From assembly GCF_014137995.1 (NCBI RefSeq), contig NZ_JACGWV010000001.1:2232001-2296000 (forward strand): a DNA stretch of 64,000 nucleotides. The letters run 5' to 3'. Below, in pieces: positions 40,732 to 49,848 of this stretch. Below the pieces are notes generated by a model that was not told the origin of the DNA, ran no database searches, and was given only the letters and a program-made list of their open reading frames with translations. How positions within the stretch are numbered: position 1 is the stretch's first letter; the number at the start of each line of letters is the position of its first letter. The position numbers and the translations under genes are program-made. Source of the stretch: Promicromonospora sukumoe (GTDB taxonomy: Bacteria; Actinomycetota; Actinomycetes; Actinomycetales; Cellulomonadaceae).

Positions 40732-43671
40732 CTAGAGGCTGGAGTAGGCCACGACGCCCCGCATGACGGCGTCCTGCGCCTTGCGCGCCGTGGTGCGCAG
40801 CTTGTCCGACGGCGCGGCGCCGCCGAGCTGGTCGAGCACGTCGACGACCTGCTTGCACCAGCGCACGAAGTCGCCCGCGGCCAGGTCAGAGCCCCGCAGC
40901 ACGGAGTCCAGGCCCTTGCCGGACGCCCACCGGTACATGGCGCCGACAAGGCCCAGGTCCAGCGGACCGGTCGCGTCGATGCCGTGCGCCTCCTCCAGGT
41001 CGTCCACCTCGGACCACACGCGCTGCGTGTCGTCCAGCACACCCGCGAGCCGGCCGGTCGGCCCGCCCGGGATGTACGGGTCGGGGGCGTCGTCCCGCCG
41101 GCTCTGGTAGACGACCGTGGAGACGACGGCGGCCAGGCCCGCGGGGTCGAGCCCGTCCCACACGCCGCGGCGCAGGCACTCGGCGAGCAGCAGGTCATTC
41201 TCCGCGTACAGGCGACGCAGCCACCGGCCGTCGTCGGTCACGCGGATGCGCCCGGCACCGTCCCCGCTCTTGCCGGCGCCCGTGCGCTGCAGGTACCCGA
41301 GGGTGAGCAGCACGTCCAGGGTGCGGTCGAAGGTGCGGGCGATGGACCCGGTGCGGCCCTCGACGCGGCGCACGAGCTGGTCGTGCTCCCGCTTGAGCTT
41401 GTTCCAGCGCTCGGCCCACCGGGCGTGGTCGTCCCGCTCTGGGCAGGCGTGGCACGGGTGGGCCTTCAGGGCCTTGCGCAGGCGGGCGAGCTCGGTGTCG
41501 GTCGACGCGTCCGAGCGGCGTCCGACCGGTGCGCGGCCGCCGCGCGCGGCCCGGCTGGCCGCGCTGCGCGACGGCGACGTCGTGGAGTGCGCCGACGGCA
41601 CGTCGTCCGCCAGGACACCCAGGGCGTTGCGCATGGACGAGACCAGGTCGCGGCGCGCGTCGGGCTTGCGCGGGTTGAACGCCTTGGGGATCTTGACCGT
41701 GGTCACGGTCTCCAGCCCGTCGGGCGCGTCGGCCAGGGTCAGCTTCTTGACCTGCCGCTCCTGCGTCAGGACCGTGGGGCGTGGCCCGTCGAACCCGCCG
41801 GGCTCCCCTGGGTCGAGCACGAGCACGTACCCGCGTCGCCGCCCGGACGGCACCTCGACGACGTCGCCGCGCCGCAGGTTCTCCAGGGACGTGACGATCT
41901 CGGCGCGGCGTGCCCCGGACGCGGCACGGGACAGCTCGCGCTCGCGGTCCTTGATGGCGTGGCGCAGGTCCATGTACTCGCCGAAGTCGCCGACGTCGCA
42001 GGACATGGCCTTGGCGTACCCGTCCAGGGCCTCGGCGTGCGCCTGGGCCTGCTTGGCGAGCCCGACGACGCCGCGGTCGGCCTGGAACTGCGCGAACGAG
42101 GTCTCCAGGACCTCGCGGGCGCGGTCGCGGCCCACCTGGGCGACGAGGTTGACGGCCATGTTGTACGTGGGCCGGAAGCTGGACTTGAGCGGGTAGAGGC
42201 GCTTGGACGCGAGGCCGGCCAGGGCCACGGGGTCCAGCGCGGGGTGGTCGACGACGACGGCGTGGCCCTCGACGTCGATGCCGCGGCGTCCGGCACGGCC
42301 GGTGAGCTGCGTGAACTCGCCGGGGGTGACGGGGACGTGGCTGGAGCCGTCCCACTTGACGAGCTTGTCCAGGACGACGGACCGGGCGGGCATGTTGATG
42401 CCGAGCGCGAGGGTCTCGGTGGCGAACACGACCTTGACCAGGCCGCGCTCGAACAGGTCCTCGACGGTCTCCTTGAACACGGGCAGCATGCCGGCGTGGT
42501 GGGCGGCGATACCGCGCGCGAGGGCCTGCGACCAGGCCCAGTAGCCGAGCACGTCAAGGTCCTCGGGCGGGATGGCGGCGGTGCGTTCCTCGACGAAGGC
42601 CCGGATCGTGGCCTCCTCCTGGGGGCTGGTCAGCCGCAGCCCGGCCTTGAGGCACTGGTCGACGGCGGCCTCGCAGCCGGCACGGGAGAACACGAAGTAG
42701 ATCGCGGGCAGCAGGGCGTCGGCGTTCAGGGCGTCGATGACGATGAACCGCGGCGGGGTGCGCCGTCCGCTGCTGATCGCGCCGGACGGGCCGTCGGCGC
42801 GGCGGCCGTTGCCGCCGCGGTACCCGCGGTCGCCCCGGCCGCGCCCGCGGCCTCGTCCGCCGTGGTCACCGGGGCGACTGCCGCCGCGCCCGGACCGGAA
42901 CGCGGCGGACAGGTCCGGGTTGATGGGCGGGCTGGTGCCGGGGTCGGTCGGGTCGACGTGCCCGGCGTACAGGTCCAGGAGGCGCGGCTTGCCGCGCGGC
43001 TCGGGCGACGACATGAGCACGTGCTGCCACAGGGGCACGGGCCGCTTCTCGGAGACGACGACGGCGGTGTCGCCGCGCACCATCTCGAGCCAGTCGCCGA
43101 ACTCCTCCGCGTTGGACACGGTGGCGGACAGGGAGACGAGCTGCACGTCGTCGGAGAGGTGGATGATGACCTCTTCCCAGACGGGGCCGCGGAAGCGGTC
43201 GGCCAGGTAGTGCACCTCGTCCATGACGACGTACGCGAGCCCGTCCAGGGTCGGGGACCCGGCGTAGAGCATGTTGCGCAGCACCTCGGTGGTCATGACC
43301 ACCACGGGTGCCTCGCCGTTGATCGTGGAGTCGCCGGTCAGCAGGCCCACGTTCTCGGGACCGTGCCGGCGCACGAGGTCGGCGTACTTCTGGTTGGACA
43401 GGGCCTTGATCGGCGTCGTGTAGAAGGCCTTGCGGCCCGACGCGAGAGCCAGGTGCACGGCGAACTCGCCCACGACGGTCTTGCCCGCCCCGGTCGGGGC
43501 GGCGACCAGCACGCCGCGCCCCTGTTCGAGCGCCTCGCAGGCGGCGACCTGGAAGTCGTCGAGCTCGAACCCGATGACCTCCCGGAAGCGGGTCAGCTCG
43601 GGGTGCTCGGCCGCCGAACGGCTCTGGGACCGGAAGGCCGAGTAGCGCTCGGCGGGGCTCAGGTCGTTCAT
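40732..43671 (-). CDS. helY: HelY-type Ski2-like DEAD/DEAH RNA helicase
   Basis: The 979-residue helicase has Walker A VAAPTGAGKTVV, FYTTPIKALSNQKY, DEVH in VVMDEVHYLAD, motif III SLSATVSN and the RecA2 motifs IAAHHAGMLP and QLTGRAGRRG. A Gly/Arg-rich insert (GRGRGRGDRGYRGG) lies between the RecA domains, and a DSHCT-like C-terminal domain ends the protein. Related helicases unwind structured RNA. ATG at 43671 lies 7 bases after a TAGGCT box. It is the usual downstream neighbour of tatAC, but a strong hairpin at 43712 separates them here. Confidence 0.95.
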   Translation of the reverse strand: MNDLSPAERYSAFRSQSRSAAEHPELTRFREVIGFELDDFQVAACEALEQGRGVLVAAPTGAGKTVVGEFAVHLALASGRKAFYTTPIKALSNQKYADLVRRHGPENVGLLTGDSTINGEAPVVVMTTEVLRNMLYAGSPTLDGLAYVVMDEVHYLADRFRGPVWEEVIIHLSDDVQLVSLSATVSNAEEFGDWLEMVRGDTAVVVSEKRPVPLWQHVLMSSPEPRGKPRLLDLYAGHVDPTDPGTSPPINPDLSAAFRSGRGGSRPGDHGGRGRGRGRGDRGYRGGNGRRADGPSGAISSGRRTPPRFIVIDALNADALLPAIYFVFSRAGCEAAVDQCLKAGLRLTSPQEEATIRAFVEERTAAIPPEDLDVLGYWAWSQALARGIAAHHAGMLPVFKETVEDLFERGLVKVVFATETLALGINMPARSVVLDKLVKWDGSSHVPVTPGEFTQLTGRAGRRGIDVEGHAVVVDHPALDPVALAGLASKRLYPLKSSFRPTYNMAVNLVAQVGRDRAREVLETSFAQFQADRGVVGLAKQAQAHAEALDGYAKAMSCDVGDFGEYMDLRHAIKDRERELSRAASGARRAEIVTSLENLRRGDVVEVPSGRRRGYVLVLDPGEPGGFDGPRPTVLTQERQVKKLTLADAPDGLETVTTVKIPKAFNPRKPDARRDLVSSMRNALGVLADDVPSAHSTTSPSRSAASRAARGGRAPVGRRSDASTDTELARLRKALKAHPCHACPERDDHARWAERWNKLKREHDQLVRRVEGRTGSIARTFDRTLDVLLTLGYLQRTGAGKSGDGAGRIRVTDDGRWLRRLYAENDLLLAECLRRGVWDGLDPAGLAAVVSTVVYQSRRDDAPDPYIPGGPTGRLAGVLDDTQRVWSEVDDLEEAHGIDATGPLDLGLVGAMYRWASGKGLDSVLRGSDLAAGDFVRWCKQVVDVLDQLGGAAPSDKLRTTARKAQDAVMRGVVAYSSL

Positions 43672-43678
43672 GGTGCAC

Positions 43679-43684
43679 AGCCTA
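43679..43684 (-). promoter_or_regulatory. Leaderless-type -10 box (TAGGCT) of helY
   Basis: On the minus strand TAGGCT stands 7 bases before the helY ATG, with no ribosome site between them. Confidence 0.5.
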
Positions 43685-43711
43685 CGGTCACTGGGTGACA
43701 CACAGGTATGA

Positions 43712-43747
43712 CAGCGGGGCGTGACACCCGTGTGTCACGCCCCGCTG
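43712..43747. terminator. Terminator downstream of tatC (16-bp stem)
   Basis: CAGCGGGGCGTGACAC, a 4-base loop and the complement form a perfect 16-bp stem. It lies 20 bases after the tatC stop codon and just upstream of the helY promoter. Confidence 0.85.
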
Positions 43748-43766
43748 CCCTACGACTGGTGTTCCG

Positions 43767-44540
43767 TCAGACCTCGGCGTCGGCGAACCGCTTCTCGACG
43801 CGCCGGTCGTGCAGGACCGACACGCCGACGGCTGCGAAGTAGAGCACGCAGATCGGCAGCGCCACCAGGATCATCGTGAGCGCGTCCGGCGTCGGCGTGA
43901 TGATCGCCGCGAACGTGAACGCGACCAGGATGGCCCACCGCCACCCGGCCAGCAGCGCCTTGCCCGACAGCAGCCCGGCGAAGTTGAGGCCGACCAGCAG
44001 CACCGGCGACAGGAACGCGAGACCGAACGCGATCAGGAGCCGCATCACCAGCGACAGGTACTCCTGGGCGTTGGTGAACGCGGTCGCGTCGTCGGGCAGG
44101 AACCCGGACAGGATCTGGATGGCGTGCGGGAACACGAGCCACGCCATGTACGCCCCGCCGAGGAACAGCGGGAACGCGGCGCCGACGAACCCGTACGCGT
44201 ACTTCTTCTCGCTCTTGTTCAGGCCCGGCGTGATGAACGCCCACACCTGGTAGAGCCACCAGGGGCAGGTGAGGAACACGGCGAGGAACAGGGACGACTT
44301 GATCTTCAGGTCCAGGGCCGCCATCGGCCCGGCGAAGTTCAGGGTCATCTCGTTGCCGCGCATCTCCTCCGCCACGACGAGCGGACGCTGGAGCAGCACC
44401 AGCAGCGGGTCGTACAGCAACCAGCCGGCGATGGCACCGACCACCAGGCCGAGAGCTATCAGGACGAACCTCTTGCGAAGCTCGAGCAGGTGCTCGAGCA
44501 GTGGCATCCGGCCGTCGGACGCCCGTCTCGTTCGTGCCAC
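43767..44540 (-). CDS. tatC: Twin-arginine translocase subunit TatC
   Basis: The 257-residue, six-span inner-membrane protein has the signature MPLLEHLLELRKRF near the N-terminus, AFITPGLNKSEKKYAYGFVG in the periplasmic/cytoplasmic loop region and FLSPVLLVGLNFAGLLS. It is the receptor that binds twin-arginine signal peptides. GTG at 44540 lies 3 bases after the tatA stop. Length is normal. Confidence 0.97.
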   Translation of the reverse strand: MARTRRASDGRMPLLEHLLELRKRFVLIALGLVVGAIAGWLLYDPLLVLLQRPLVVAEEMRGNEMTLNFAGPMAALDLKIKSSLFLAVFLTCPWWLYQVWAFITPGLNKSEKKYAYGFVGAAFPLFLGGAYMAWLVFPHAIQILSGFLPDDATAFTNAQEYLSLVMRLLIAFGLAFLSPVLLVGLNFAGLLSGKALLAGWRWAILVAFTFAAIITPTPDALTMILVALPICVLYFAAVGVSVLHDRRVEKRFADAEV

Positions 44541-44543
44541 CGA

Positions 44544-44849
44544 TCAGGCCTTGGGGATGTCGCGGTCCTTGTGGTCGATCAATCCGGGGGTCGAGCTCGA
44601 ACCAGAACCCGATCCGGTGGTCGAACCGGTGGTCGTGGTGGTCGAGGCGCCCGGCGCGTTGTCGGCAGCATTGCCGGCGACGTTGCCGTCGGCGTCGGAC
44701 CGGTCCTCACGAAGGTCCTTGACCTCCTTCTTGAAGATCTTCATCGACTGGCCCACGCTCTTGGCCAGGCCCGGCAGGCGGCTGGACCCGAAGAGCAGCA
44801 GGACGACGACGAGCAGGACGATCCAGTGCCACGGCTGCATGGCGCCCAT
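44544..44849 (-). CDS. tatA: Twin-arginine translocase subunit TatA
   Basis: The 101-residue protein has one N-terminal membrane span (WHWIVLLVVVLLLFGSSRLP), the FG motif and the amphipathic helix LAKSVGQSMKIFKKEVKDL. A long acidic, Ser/Gly-rich tail follows. It forms the Tat pore with TatC. ATG at 44849 has AAGGAG 6-7 bases upstream. It is co-transcribed with tatC. Confidence 0.97.
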   Translation of the reverse strand: MGAMQPWHWIVLLVVVLLLFGSSRLPGLAKSVGQSMKIFKKEVKDLREDRSDADGNVAGNAADNAPGASTTTTTGSTTGSGSGSSSTPGLIDHKDRDIPKA

Positions 44850-44949
44850 GGTGACTCCTTACGGTGCGGTGCTGATACGCGGTGCGGATATGCCCGATCC
44901 TACGCGGACCTGGGGGGCGAATTGGTAGCCCACCGGGAAACGGGCGGTT

Positions 44950-45282
44950 TCAGTCATTGAAGTGCTTCCACTTCTGCCACGTCGCCACGTTGCGTGCCCG
45001 GCGTGCGTCCCTGCGCCCCGCCCGGGCCACCCGCTGCGCGTGGACGCGCTGGTAGTGGATGGTCACGTCGTCGAACAGGCTGGGGCCCGCGTGCTCGGTG
45101 CTCGCGGCCTCCCGTGCCCGGTCGGACGCCTCCTGCAGCCGGTCGGCCGACTCGCCGAACCGTTGCGATGCCCGGCCCAGCTCCTCCAGCAGGCCCTTGG
45201 CCGACCGCCACAGAGAACGGGCCAGAAAGAATGCTCCGACGAGGGTCCCCACGATCAAGAGGGTCCATACCCAGAACCACAT
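44950..45282 (-). CDS. Conserved membrane-anchored helical protein in the paf-tat cluster
   Basis: The 110-residue protein has an N-terminal membrane anchor (WFWVWTLLIVGTLVGAFFLA). A charged helical region of about 60 residues follows (LLEELGRASQRFGESADRLQ), likely a coiled coil, with a basic C-terminus (ARRARNVATWQKWKHF). Its function is unknown. It lies between pafC and tatA; a TAGGCT box 8 bases before its ATG suggests a separate, leaderless start as well. Confidence 0.7.
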   Translation of the reverse strand: MWFWVWTLLIVGTLVGAFFLARSLWRSAKGLLEELGRASQRFGESADRLQEASDRAREAASTEHAGPSLFDDVTIHYQRVHAQRVARAGRRDARRARNVATWQKWKHFND

Positions 45283-45290
45283 GGTCGCCC

Positions 45291-45296
45291 AGCCTA
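45291..45296 (-). promoter_or_regulatory. Leaderless-type -10 box (TAGGCT)
   Basis: On the minus strand TAGGCT lies 8 bases before the ATG at 45282. It overlaps the last bases of pafC. Confidence 0.4.
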
Positions 45297-46292
45297 GTGG
45301 TGATCGGCCGATGTGGCTGCGTCACCCACGCCGTACAGGGCCAGGGCGCCGTTCGCGGCCCCTGCGACGTCGTCGGCCAGGACCCCCGGGGACACCGACC
45401 GCACCAGGGGCGCCAGCCGGATCAGGGAGCTGCGCAGCCAGCCCGGGTTCGTCACCCGCAGCGTGACCTCGAAGTCGCCGTCGGGCAGGTTGCGCACCGA
45501 CTCGACCGGCACCTCCTCCGCGAACCACCGCGCCCGCGGCGCGAACCGGATGGTCGCCAGCGGCGAGGAGCCGCCCGCGAACAGGGCCGCGAAATCTATC
45601 TCCCCGGTCGCGTCACCCGGGTGCGCCTGCACGGGCACGTCCGTCTCCGTGGCCTCCAGGATGCGGTCCACGCGGAACGTGCGCGGCGCGTCCGCGCGGT
45701 AGCACCACGCCGCGAGATAGGCGAACTCGTCCTGCGTGTGCAGGCGTACCGGGTCCACCTCCCGCTCGCTGACGACGTCCGACGACGTCACGTACCTGAT
45801 CCGCAACCGGTGCCGGTTGGTCAGCGCCGACGAGATCGCGGCGACGACCTGCCGGTCCCCGCCCGGCGCGAGCCGCACGTCGACGGCGCTCGCGGCCTCG
45901 CCGGTGGCGTCGGTGAGCTTGCGCAGCGCGGACTCGACGACGGCGGAGCGTGCGGGGTCGGCCTGGACGGCGTCGGTGGCCTTCATGGCCCGCAGGGCGG
46001 CGACCAGGGCGATGGCCTCACGGGTGCCGAGCCGCAGGGGCCGGGTCATGCCGCGCGCCTCGGTCAGGTGCACGACGCCGCGGTCGATGGACGCGGCGTC
46101 GAAGTCGATGAGGTCGTCGGGCCAGTACCCGGGGGTGCCGGAGACCCACAGGGCGTCGACGTCCTTCTGGATCTGCGCGGGCGTGGTCCCGAACCGGCCG
46201 GCGAGGTCGGCGATGGACACGGGTCCGGCGCCGTCGAGGTAGGCGACGATCCCGAGCAGGCGCAGGAGCCGGTCGTCGGCGCGCTCAGCCAT
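45294..46292 (-). CDS. pafC: WYL-domain regulator PafC
   Basis: The 332-residue protein has an N-terminal winged helix (LLGIVAYLDGAGPVSIADLA), a WYL domain (DEFAYLAAWCYRADAPRTFR) and the WCX C-terminal extension. With PafB it forms the transcription activator of the LexA-independent DNA-damage response known from mycobacteria. Its ATG overlaps the end of pafB by 8 bases, as expected for obligate partners. Confidence 0.92.
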   Translation of the reverse strand: MAERADDRLLRLLGIVAYLDGAGPVSIADLAGRFGTTPAQIQKDVDALWVSGTPGYWPDDLIDFDAASIDRGVVHLTEARGMTRPLRLGTREAIALVAALRAMKATDAVQADPARSAVVESALRKLTDATGEAASAVDVRLAPGGDRQVVAAISSALTNRHRLRIRYVTSSDVVSEREVDPVRLHTQDEFAYLAAWCYRADAPRTFRVDRILEATETDVPVQAHPGDATGEIDFAALFAGGSSPLATIRFAPRARWFAEEVPVESVRNLPDGDFEVTLRVTNPGWLRSSLIRLAPLVRSVSPGVLADDVAGAANGALALYGVGDAATSADHH

Positions 46293-47388
46293 GGTTCGCC
46301 TCCGTCACGACGGTGCCGAGCGCCGCGGCGGCGGTCAGCCGACGCACGGTCTCCTCGCGCAGGGGTTCGGGCTCCAGGACGACGAGCGCGGCGCCGTACC
46401 CGGCGGCCTCGGACGCCATGCCGGTCAGGGACCGGTAGGGCACCTGCAGCACGTCCCACCCGGCGGGGTCGCCGGTGAGCCCGCCGGAGGACTCGGTCAG
46501 GTGTGCGTCGTGGGCGGCGCGCTCGCCGTCGGGCACGGCCTTGGCGCGGGCGCGCAGCGCGCTGGCGCGTTCGGGGCGGACGGCGACGACGGCCTGCCGC
46601 ATCTCGCCGTGCGGTCCGGGCGTCCCGGTGCCGAGCATGGCGTCGGTGTCGAAGTCGGGTACCTCGTAGGCGTTCACGGGGCCGACGACGCGTACGCGGG
46701 ACTCGATGCGGGACATGCGGAAGACGCGGGGTGCCTGCCGGTCGCGGTCGAAGCACATGAGGTACCAGCCGCCGTCGCGGGCCGCGATGCGCCAGGGTTC
46801 GACGTGCCGGGTCAGCACGGCGCCGTTGTACGCGGCGCGGTAGCTGAACGTGACCACGCGGCGGGCCTCGATGGCCTCCATGAGGGGGCCGTAGGCGTCG
46901 CCGACGGCGCGCACGGACGGTGCGAGCCCGGCCAGGGCGTCGGCGGAGGGGTCGCCCGCACCGGCGGCGCGGAGCTTGACCATGGCGCGCGTGATGTCGG
47001 TCTGCAGCGTCTTGTCCTGCCAGAACTGCGCGGCCAGGGACAGGACGCCCAGCTCGGCGGGCGTCAGGTCGATCGACGGGAGCGCGTAGGCGTCCTGGTC
47101 GATGCGGTACCCGAGCTCGTCGGTGTGCCCGCCGGTGCCGACGGTGACCACGGGGATGCCCAGGGCCCGCAGCATGTCCTTGTCCCGCTCGAACATCCGC
47201 TCGAACGCCTCGTCGCTGGGCGCGTCCGAGTAGCCGGCCACGGCGGTGCGCACCTGCTGCTTGGTCATCGCGGCGTTCGTGTTCACGAGCGCGATGACGA
47301 GGTTCAGGAGGCGTTCGGCCGGGTTCAGGCCGGAGGAGGGCGCGGGCGGCGGGGCGGAGGACAGGGTGGGGGGCAGGTCGCTGGACAT
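46285..47388 (-). CDS. pafB: WYL-domain regulator PafB
   Basis: The 367-residue protein has an N-terminal helix-turn-helix (RLLNLVIALVNTNAAMTKQQ) and a WYL domain (VEPWRIAARDGGWYLMCFDR). RFRMSRIESR-like elements follow, then the WCX domain. It is the first gene of the pafBC operon and the partner of PafC. ATG at 47388 was preferred to the longer frame to 47670, whose extra part is Arg/Pro-rich and overlaps the divergent DUF3866 gene. A TACCGT box 8 bases upstream may drive a leaderless message. No pafA lies in the window upstream. Confidence 0.9.
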   Translation of the reverse strand: MSSDLPPTLSSAPPPAPSSGLNPAERLLNLVIALVNTNAAMTKQQVRTAVAGYSDAPSDEAFERMFERDKDMLRALGIPVVTVGTGGHTDELGYRIDQDAYALPSIDLTPAELGVLSLAAQFWQDKTLQTDITRAMVKLRAAGAGDPSADALAGLAPSVRAVGDAYGPLMEAIEARRVVTFSYRAAYNGAVLTRHVEPWRIAARDGGWYLMCFDRDRQAPRVFRMSRIESRVRVVGPVNAYEVPDFDTDAMLGTGTPGPHGEMRQAVVAVRPERASALRARAKAVPDGERAAHDAHLTESSGGLTGDPAGWDVLQVPYRSLTGMASEAAGYGAALVVLEPEPLREETVRRLTAAAALGTVVTEANHG

Positions 47389-47410
47389 CAGGACCAACGG
47401 TATCGGGCGG

Positions 47411-47416
47411 TAACCT
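47411..47416 (+). promoter_or_regulatory. Leaderless-type -10 box (TAACCT)
   Basis: TAACCT is 7-10 bases before the GTG/ATG start pair (47424, 47427) of the DUF3866 gene. Confidence 0.5.
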
Positions 47417-47426
47417 CCACCGTGTG

Positions 47427-48608
47427 ATGACGTGGCGGATCGGGACCGTGATTTCCACAGGCAAGTCCTGGCAAGGGGCGCTGGAGCTCGAGGTGAGCCT
47501 CGACCGGCCCCTGCCGGGCGGCACGGCCGGGAGCCTGACGGTGCGCGCGCTGGCCTACACCGATCTCGTCGGCACGCCCGCTCCTGGTGAGGCGCTGCTG
47601 CTGAACGTGTCCGCGCTGGCCCGTGGGCTCGGCACCGGCGGGTACGCCCTCGTCGTCGGGCCTGCCTCACCGGGCACGGTCCTGCCGCCCGACCCCGCCG
47701 TCGGCCCCGGCCACCTCGTCAAGGCCCGGTACACGCCCCTGCAGACCATGGTGCTCGGCGTCGACGAGCAGGAGTCGCCCCACCACGCGACCCTCGCCGA
47801 CGCCGACAGCCTCGACGGCATGCCCGTCGTCGTCGCCGACCTGCACTCCGCGCTGCCCGCGGTCGTCGCGGGGATCCGCCACGCCGCGACCGCGGAGGGC
47901 CGCGACCCCTCCGGCCTGAAGGTCGCGTACGTGATGACCGACGGCGGCGCTCTGCCCGCCGCGTTCTCCCGCACCATCGCCGCCCTGCGGGAGACGGGCT
48001 GGCTCGCCACCTGCGTCACCGTCGGCCAGGCGTACGGCGGCGACCTGGAGGCCGTGACCGTGCACACCGGCCTGCTCGCGGCGCGGCACGTCGCCGGGTG
48101 CGACGTCGCCGTCGTCGCCCAGGGGCCCGGCAACCTCGGCACGGGCACCCGGTGGGGCTACTCCGGCGTCGCCGCGGGTGAGGCCGTCAACGCGGCCGCC
48201 GCCCTGTCCGGCCGCCCCGTCGCGTCCCTGCGCGTGTCCGGCGCCGACCCCCGCGACCGCCACCTCGGCGTCTCCCACCACTCCGTGACCGCCTACCAGC
48301 GCGTCGCCCTCGCCCCCGCCGACGTCCCCGTCGCCGTACCGACCGCCGACGTCGAGGACCTGCCCGCCTGGGGCGCGCCCCTGACCCATCGCATCCAGGA
48401 GCAGGCCGCCGCCCTCACCACCGCGCGCCACACCCGCGTCGACGTCGCCGCCGACACCACCCTGCTCGACACGCTGCGCACCTCCCCCGCCGGGCTGCGC
48501 ACCATGGGCCGCGGCCTGGACGCCGACCCCGCGTCCTTCGTCACCGCCGCCGTCGCCGGCATCCACGCCCACCAGCTCGCCACGCACGCCGGGACCGCCA
48601 CCGCATGA
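47427..48608 (+). CDS. DUF3866-family protein
   Basis: The 393-residue protein has the DUF3866 pattern. The N-terminal beta domain contains EVSLDRPLPGGTAGSLTVRA and the family block HLVKARYTPLQTMVLGVDEQ. The second half has KVAYVMTDGGALPAAFSRT, VVAQGPGNLGTGTRWGYSG and YQRVALAPADVPV. The biochemical role is unknown. It starts at ATG 47427, or at the GTG one codon before. It lies divergent from pafB and its end overlaps the DUF4129 gene by 4 bases (ATGA), so it leads the MoxR operon. Confidence 0.88.
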   Translation: MTWRIGTVISTGKSWQGALELEVSLDRPLPGGTAGSLTVRALAYTDLVGTPAPGEALLLNVSALARGLGTGGYALVVGPASPGTVLPPDPAVGPGHLVKARYTPLQTMVLGVDEQESPHHATLADADSLDGMPVVVADLHSALPAVVAGIRHAATAEGRDPSGLKVAYVMTDGGALPAAFSRTIAALRETGWLATCVTVGQAYGGDLEAVTVHTGLLAARHVAGCDVAVVAQGPGNLGTGTRWGYSGVAAGEAVNAAAALSGRPVASLRVSGADPRDRHLGVSHHSVTAYQRVALAPADVPVAVPTADVEDLPAWGAPLTHRIQEQAAALTTARHTRVDVAADTTLLDTLRTSPAGLRTMGRGLDADPASFVTAAVAGIHAHQLATHAGTATA

Positions 48609-49297
48609 CGTCCCGAGCACGCCTCGCCCTGATCTGCCTGCTGGTCACCGTCGTCGTGCTCGGCGCCGCCACCGCCACCCCCTGGACCTTCAGCCCACCC
48701 CACCTGCCCGCCCCCGAGATCTCCGCCCCCGCCGAGTCCCAGCCACCTGCCTCCGGTGAGCTCGGCCAGGCACCCCCGCAGGAACCCGACCAGGTCGACT
48801 CCCGCTGGATCATCCTGGTCCTCGTCACCCTCCTGGTCCTCCTGATCGCCGTCCTCCTGACGCTCGCGGCCCGCAAGCTCCTCCAGATCCGCCGCGAACC
48901 CACCGACACCACCGAGGACCACCTCGCCCCCGGCGCCGGCACCACCGCCCTCGGCGACGACGTCGACCTCCCCCAGCTCCAGGACGCCGTCACCCGCGCC
49001 CTCGCCCACCTCGACGGACACCCCCGCCCCCGCGACGCCGTCGTCGCCGCCTGGGTAGCCCTCGAAGAAGCCGCCGCCCGCGCCGGCACCAGCCGCGACC
49101 CCGCCCAGACCCCCACCGAGTTCACCGCGACCGTCCTGGCCGCCACCCCCGCACCACCCACCGCCGTCGCCCGCCTGCGCACCCTCTACCAGCGCGCCCG
49201 CTTCACCGACCGCCCCGTCGACGACACCGCCGTCGACCAGGCCCGCACGGCGCTCGCGGACATCGCCCGCAGCCTCGACGTGCAGGAGCCCCGATGA
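48605..49297 (+). CDS. DUF4129-domain membrane protein
   Basis: The 230-residue protein has an N-terminal signal-like span (LALICLLVTVVVLGAATA), a Pro-rich loop and a second span (WIILVLVTLLVLLIAVLLTL). The DUF4129 domain follows at the C-terminus (VVAAWVALEEAAARAGTSRD, then RLRTLYQRARFTDRPV). Such proteins accompany MoxR and DUF58 proteins, probably as membrane partners. The product overlaps the next gene by 4 bases (ATGA). Confidence 0.88.
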   Translation: MTSRARLALICLLVTVVVLGAATATPWTFSPPHLPAPEISAPAESQPPASGELGQAPPQEPDQVDSRWIILVLVTLLVLLIAVLLTLAARKLLQIRREPTDTTEDHLAPGAGTTALGDDVDLPQLQDAVTRALAHLDGHPRPRDAVVAAWVALEEAAARAGTSRDPAQTPTEFTATVLAATPAPPTAVARLRTLYQRARFTDRPVDDTAVDQARTALADIARSLDVQEPR

Positions 49298-49848
49298 GGC
49301 GCTGGAACCTCGGCCGCATCACCACCGTCACGATCGTGGCCGCGCTGATCGCGGCCGGGCTCGCCTTCTGGCAGGTGATCGACGTCTGGCACGCCGCCGC
49401 GGCCACCGCCGTCACCCTCGCCGTCGCGACCCTCTGGTCCCGCACCGGGACCGTCGTCGAGGACCCCGAGTGGCCCCGCACCGTCACCGAGGCCCGCGCC
49501 GGCGGCCGGCACGACGTCTCCGACCTGAGCTGGTCCACCTTCGGCCGCGACGGACGCGTCACCGACCGCGTCGTGCGCCGCGTCCGGGCGCTGGCCACCG
49601 ACAGGCTGCGCGCCCACGGCGTCGACCCCTCCGACCCCGCCTCCCTGCCCGACGTCGAACACCTGCTCGGCGCCGACGTCGTGCGGCAGCTCGCGTCCCG
49701 CCAGGCCCCCACCGCCCGCACCCTGCAGACCTGGCTCGACGCGATCGAACGCCTGGGGCCCGGGGCCGCGACCCGGCCCGCCCCGACAGCGGCCGCTCCC
49801 CCGGCCGCACCCACCACGACGTCCACCCCCGAGGAGAACCGTGCCTGA
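49294..49848 (+). CDS. Membrane protein of the MoxR operon, unknown family
   Basis: The 184-residue protein has two N-terminal spans (ITTVTIVAALIAAGLAFWQV, WHAAAATAVTLAVATLW) and a soluble C-terminal region (RVVRRVRALATDRLRAHGVD). The C-terminus is Pro/Thr/Ala-rich. It is set between DUF4129 and MoxR with coupled starts and stops, so it is very likely a component of the same membrane machinery. Its exact role is unknown. Confidence 0.75.
   Translation: MRRWNLGRITTVTIVAALIAAGLAFWQVIDVWHAAAATAVTLAVATLWSRTGTVVEDPEWPRTVTEARAGGRHDVSDLSWSTFGRDGRVTDRVVRRVRALATDRLRAHGVDPSDPASLPDVEHLLGADVVRQLASRQAPTARTLQTWLDAIERLGPGAATRPAPTAAAPPAAPTTTSTPEENRA

Noticed and set aside
37863..40766. Very long plus-strand frame opposite the lnt and amidohydrolase genes
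   Set aside because: Antisense shadow caused by high G+C; no domain, and both minus-strand genes are clearly real.
40657..43698. Plus-strand frame of about 1000 codons opposite helY
   Set aside because: Antisense shadow; HelY has all helicase motifs on the minus strand.
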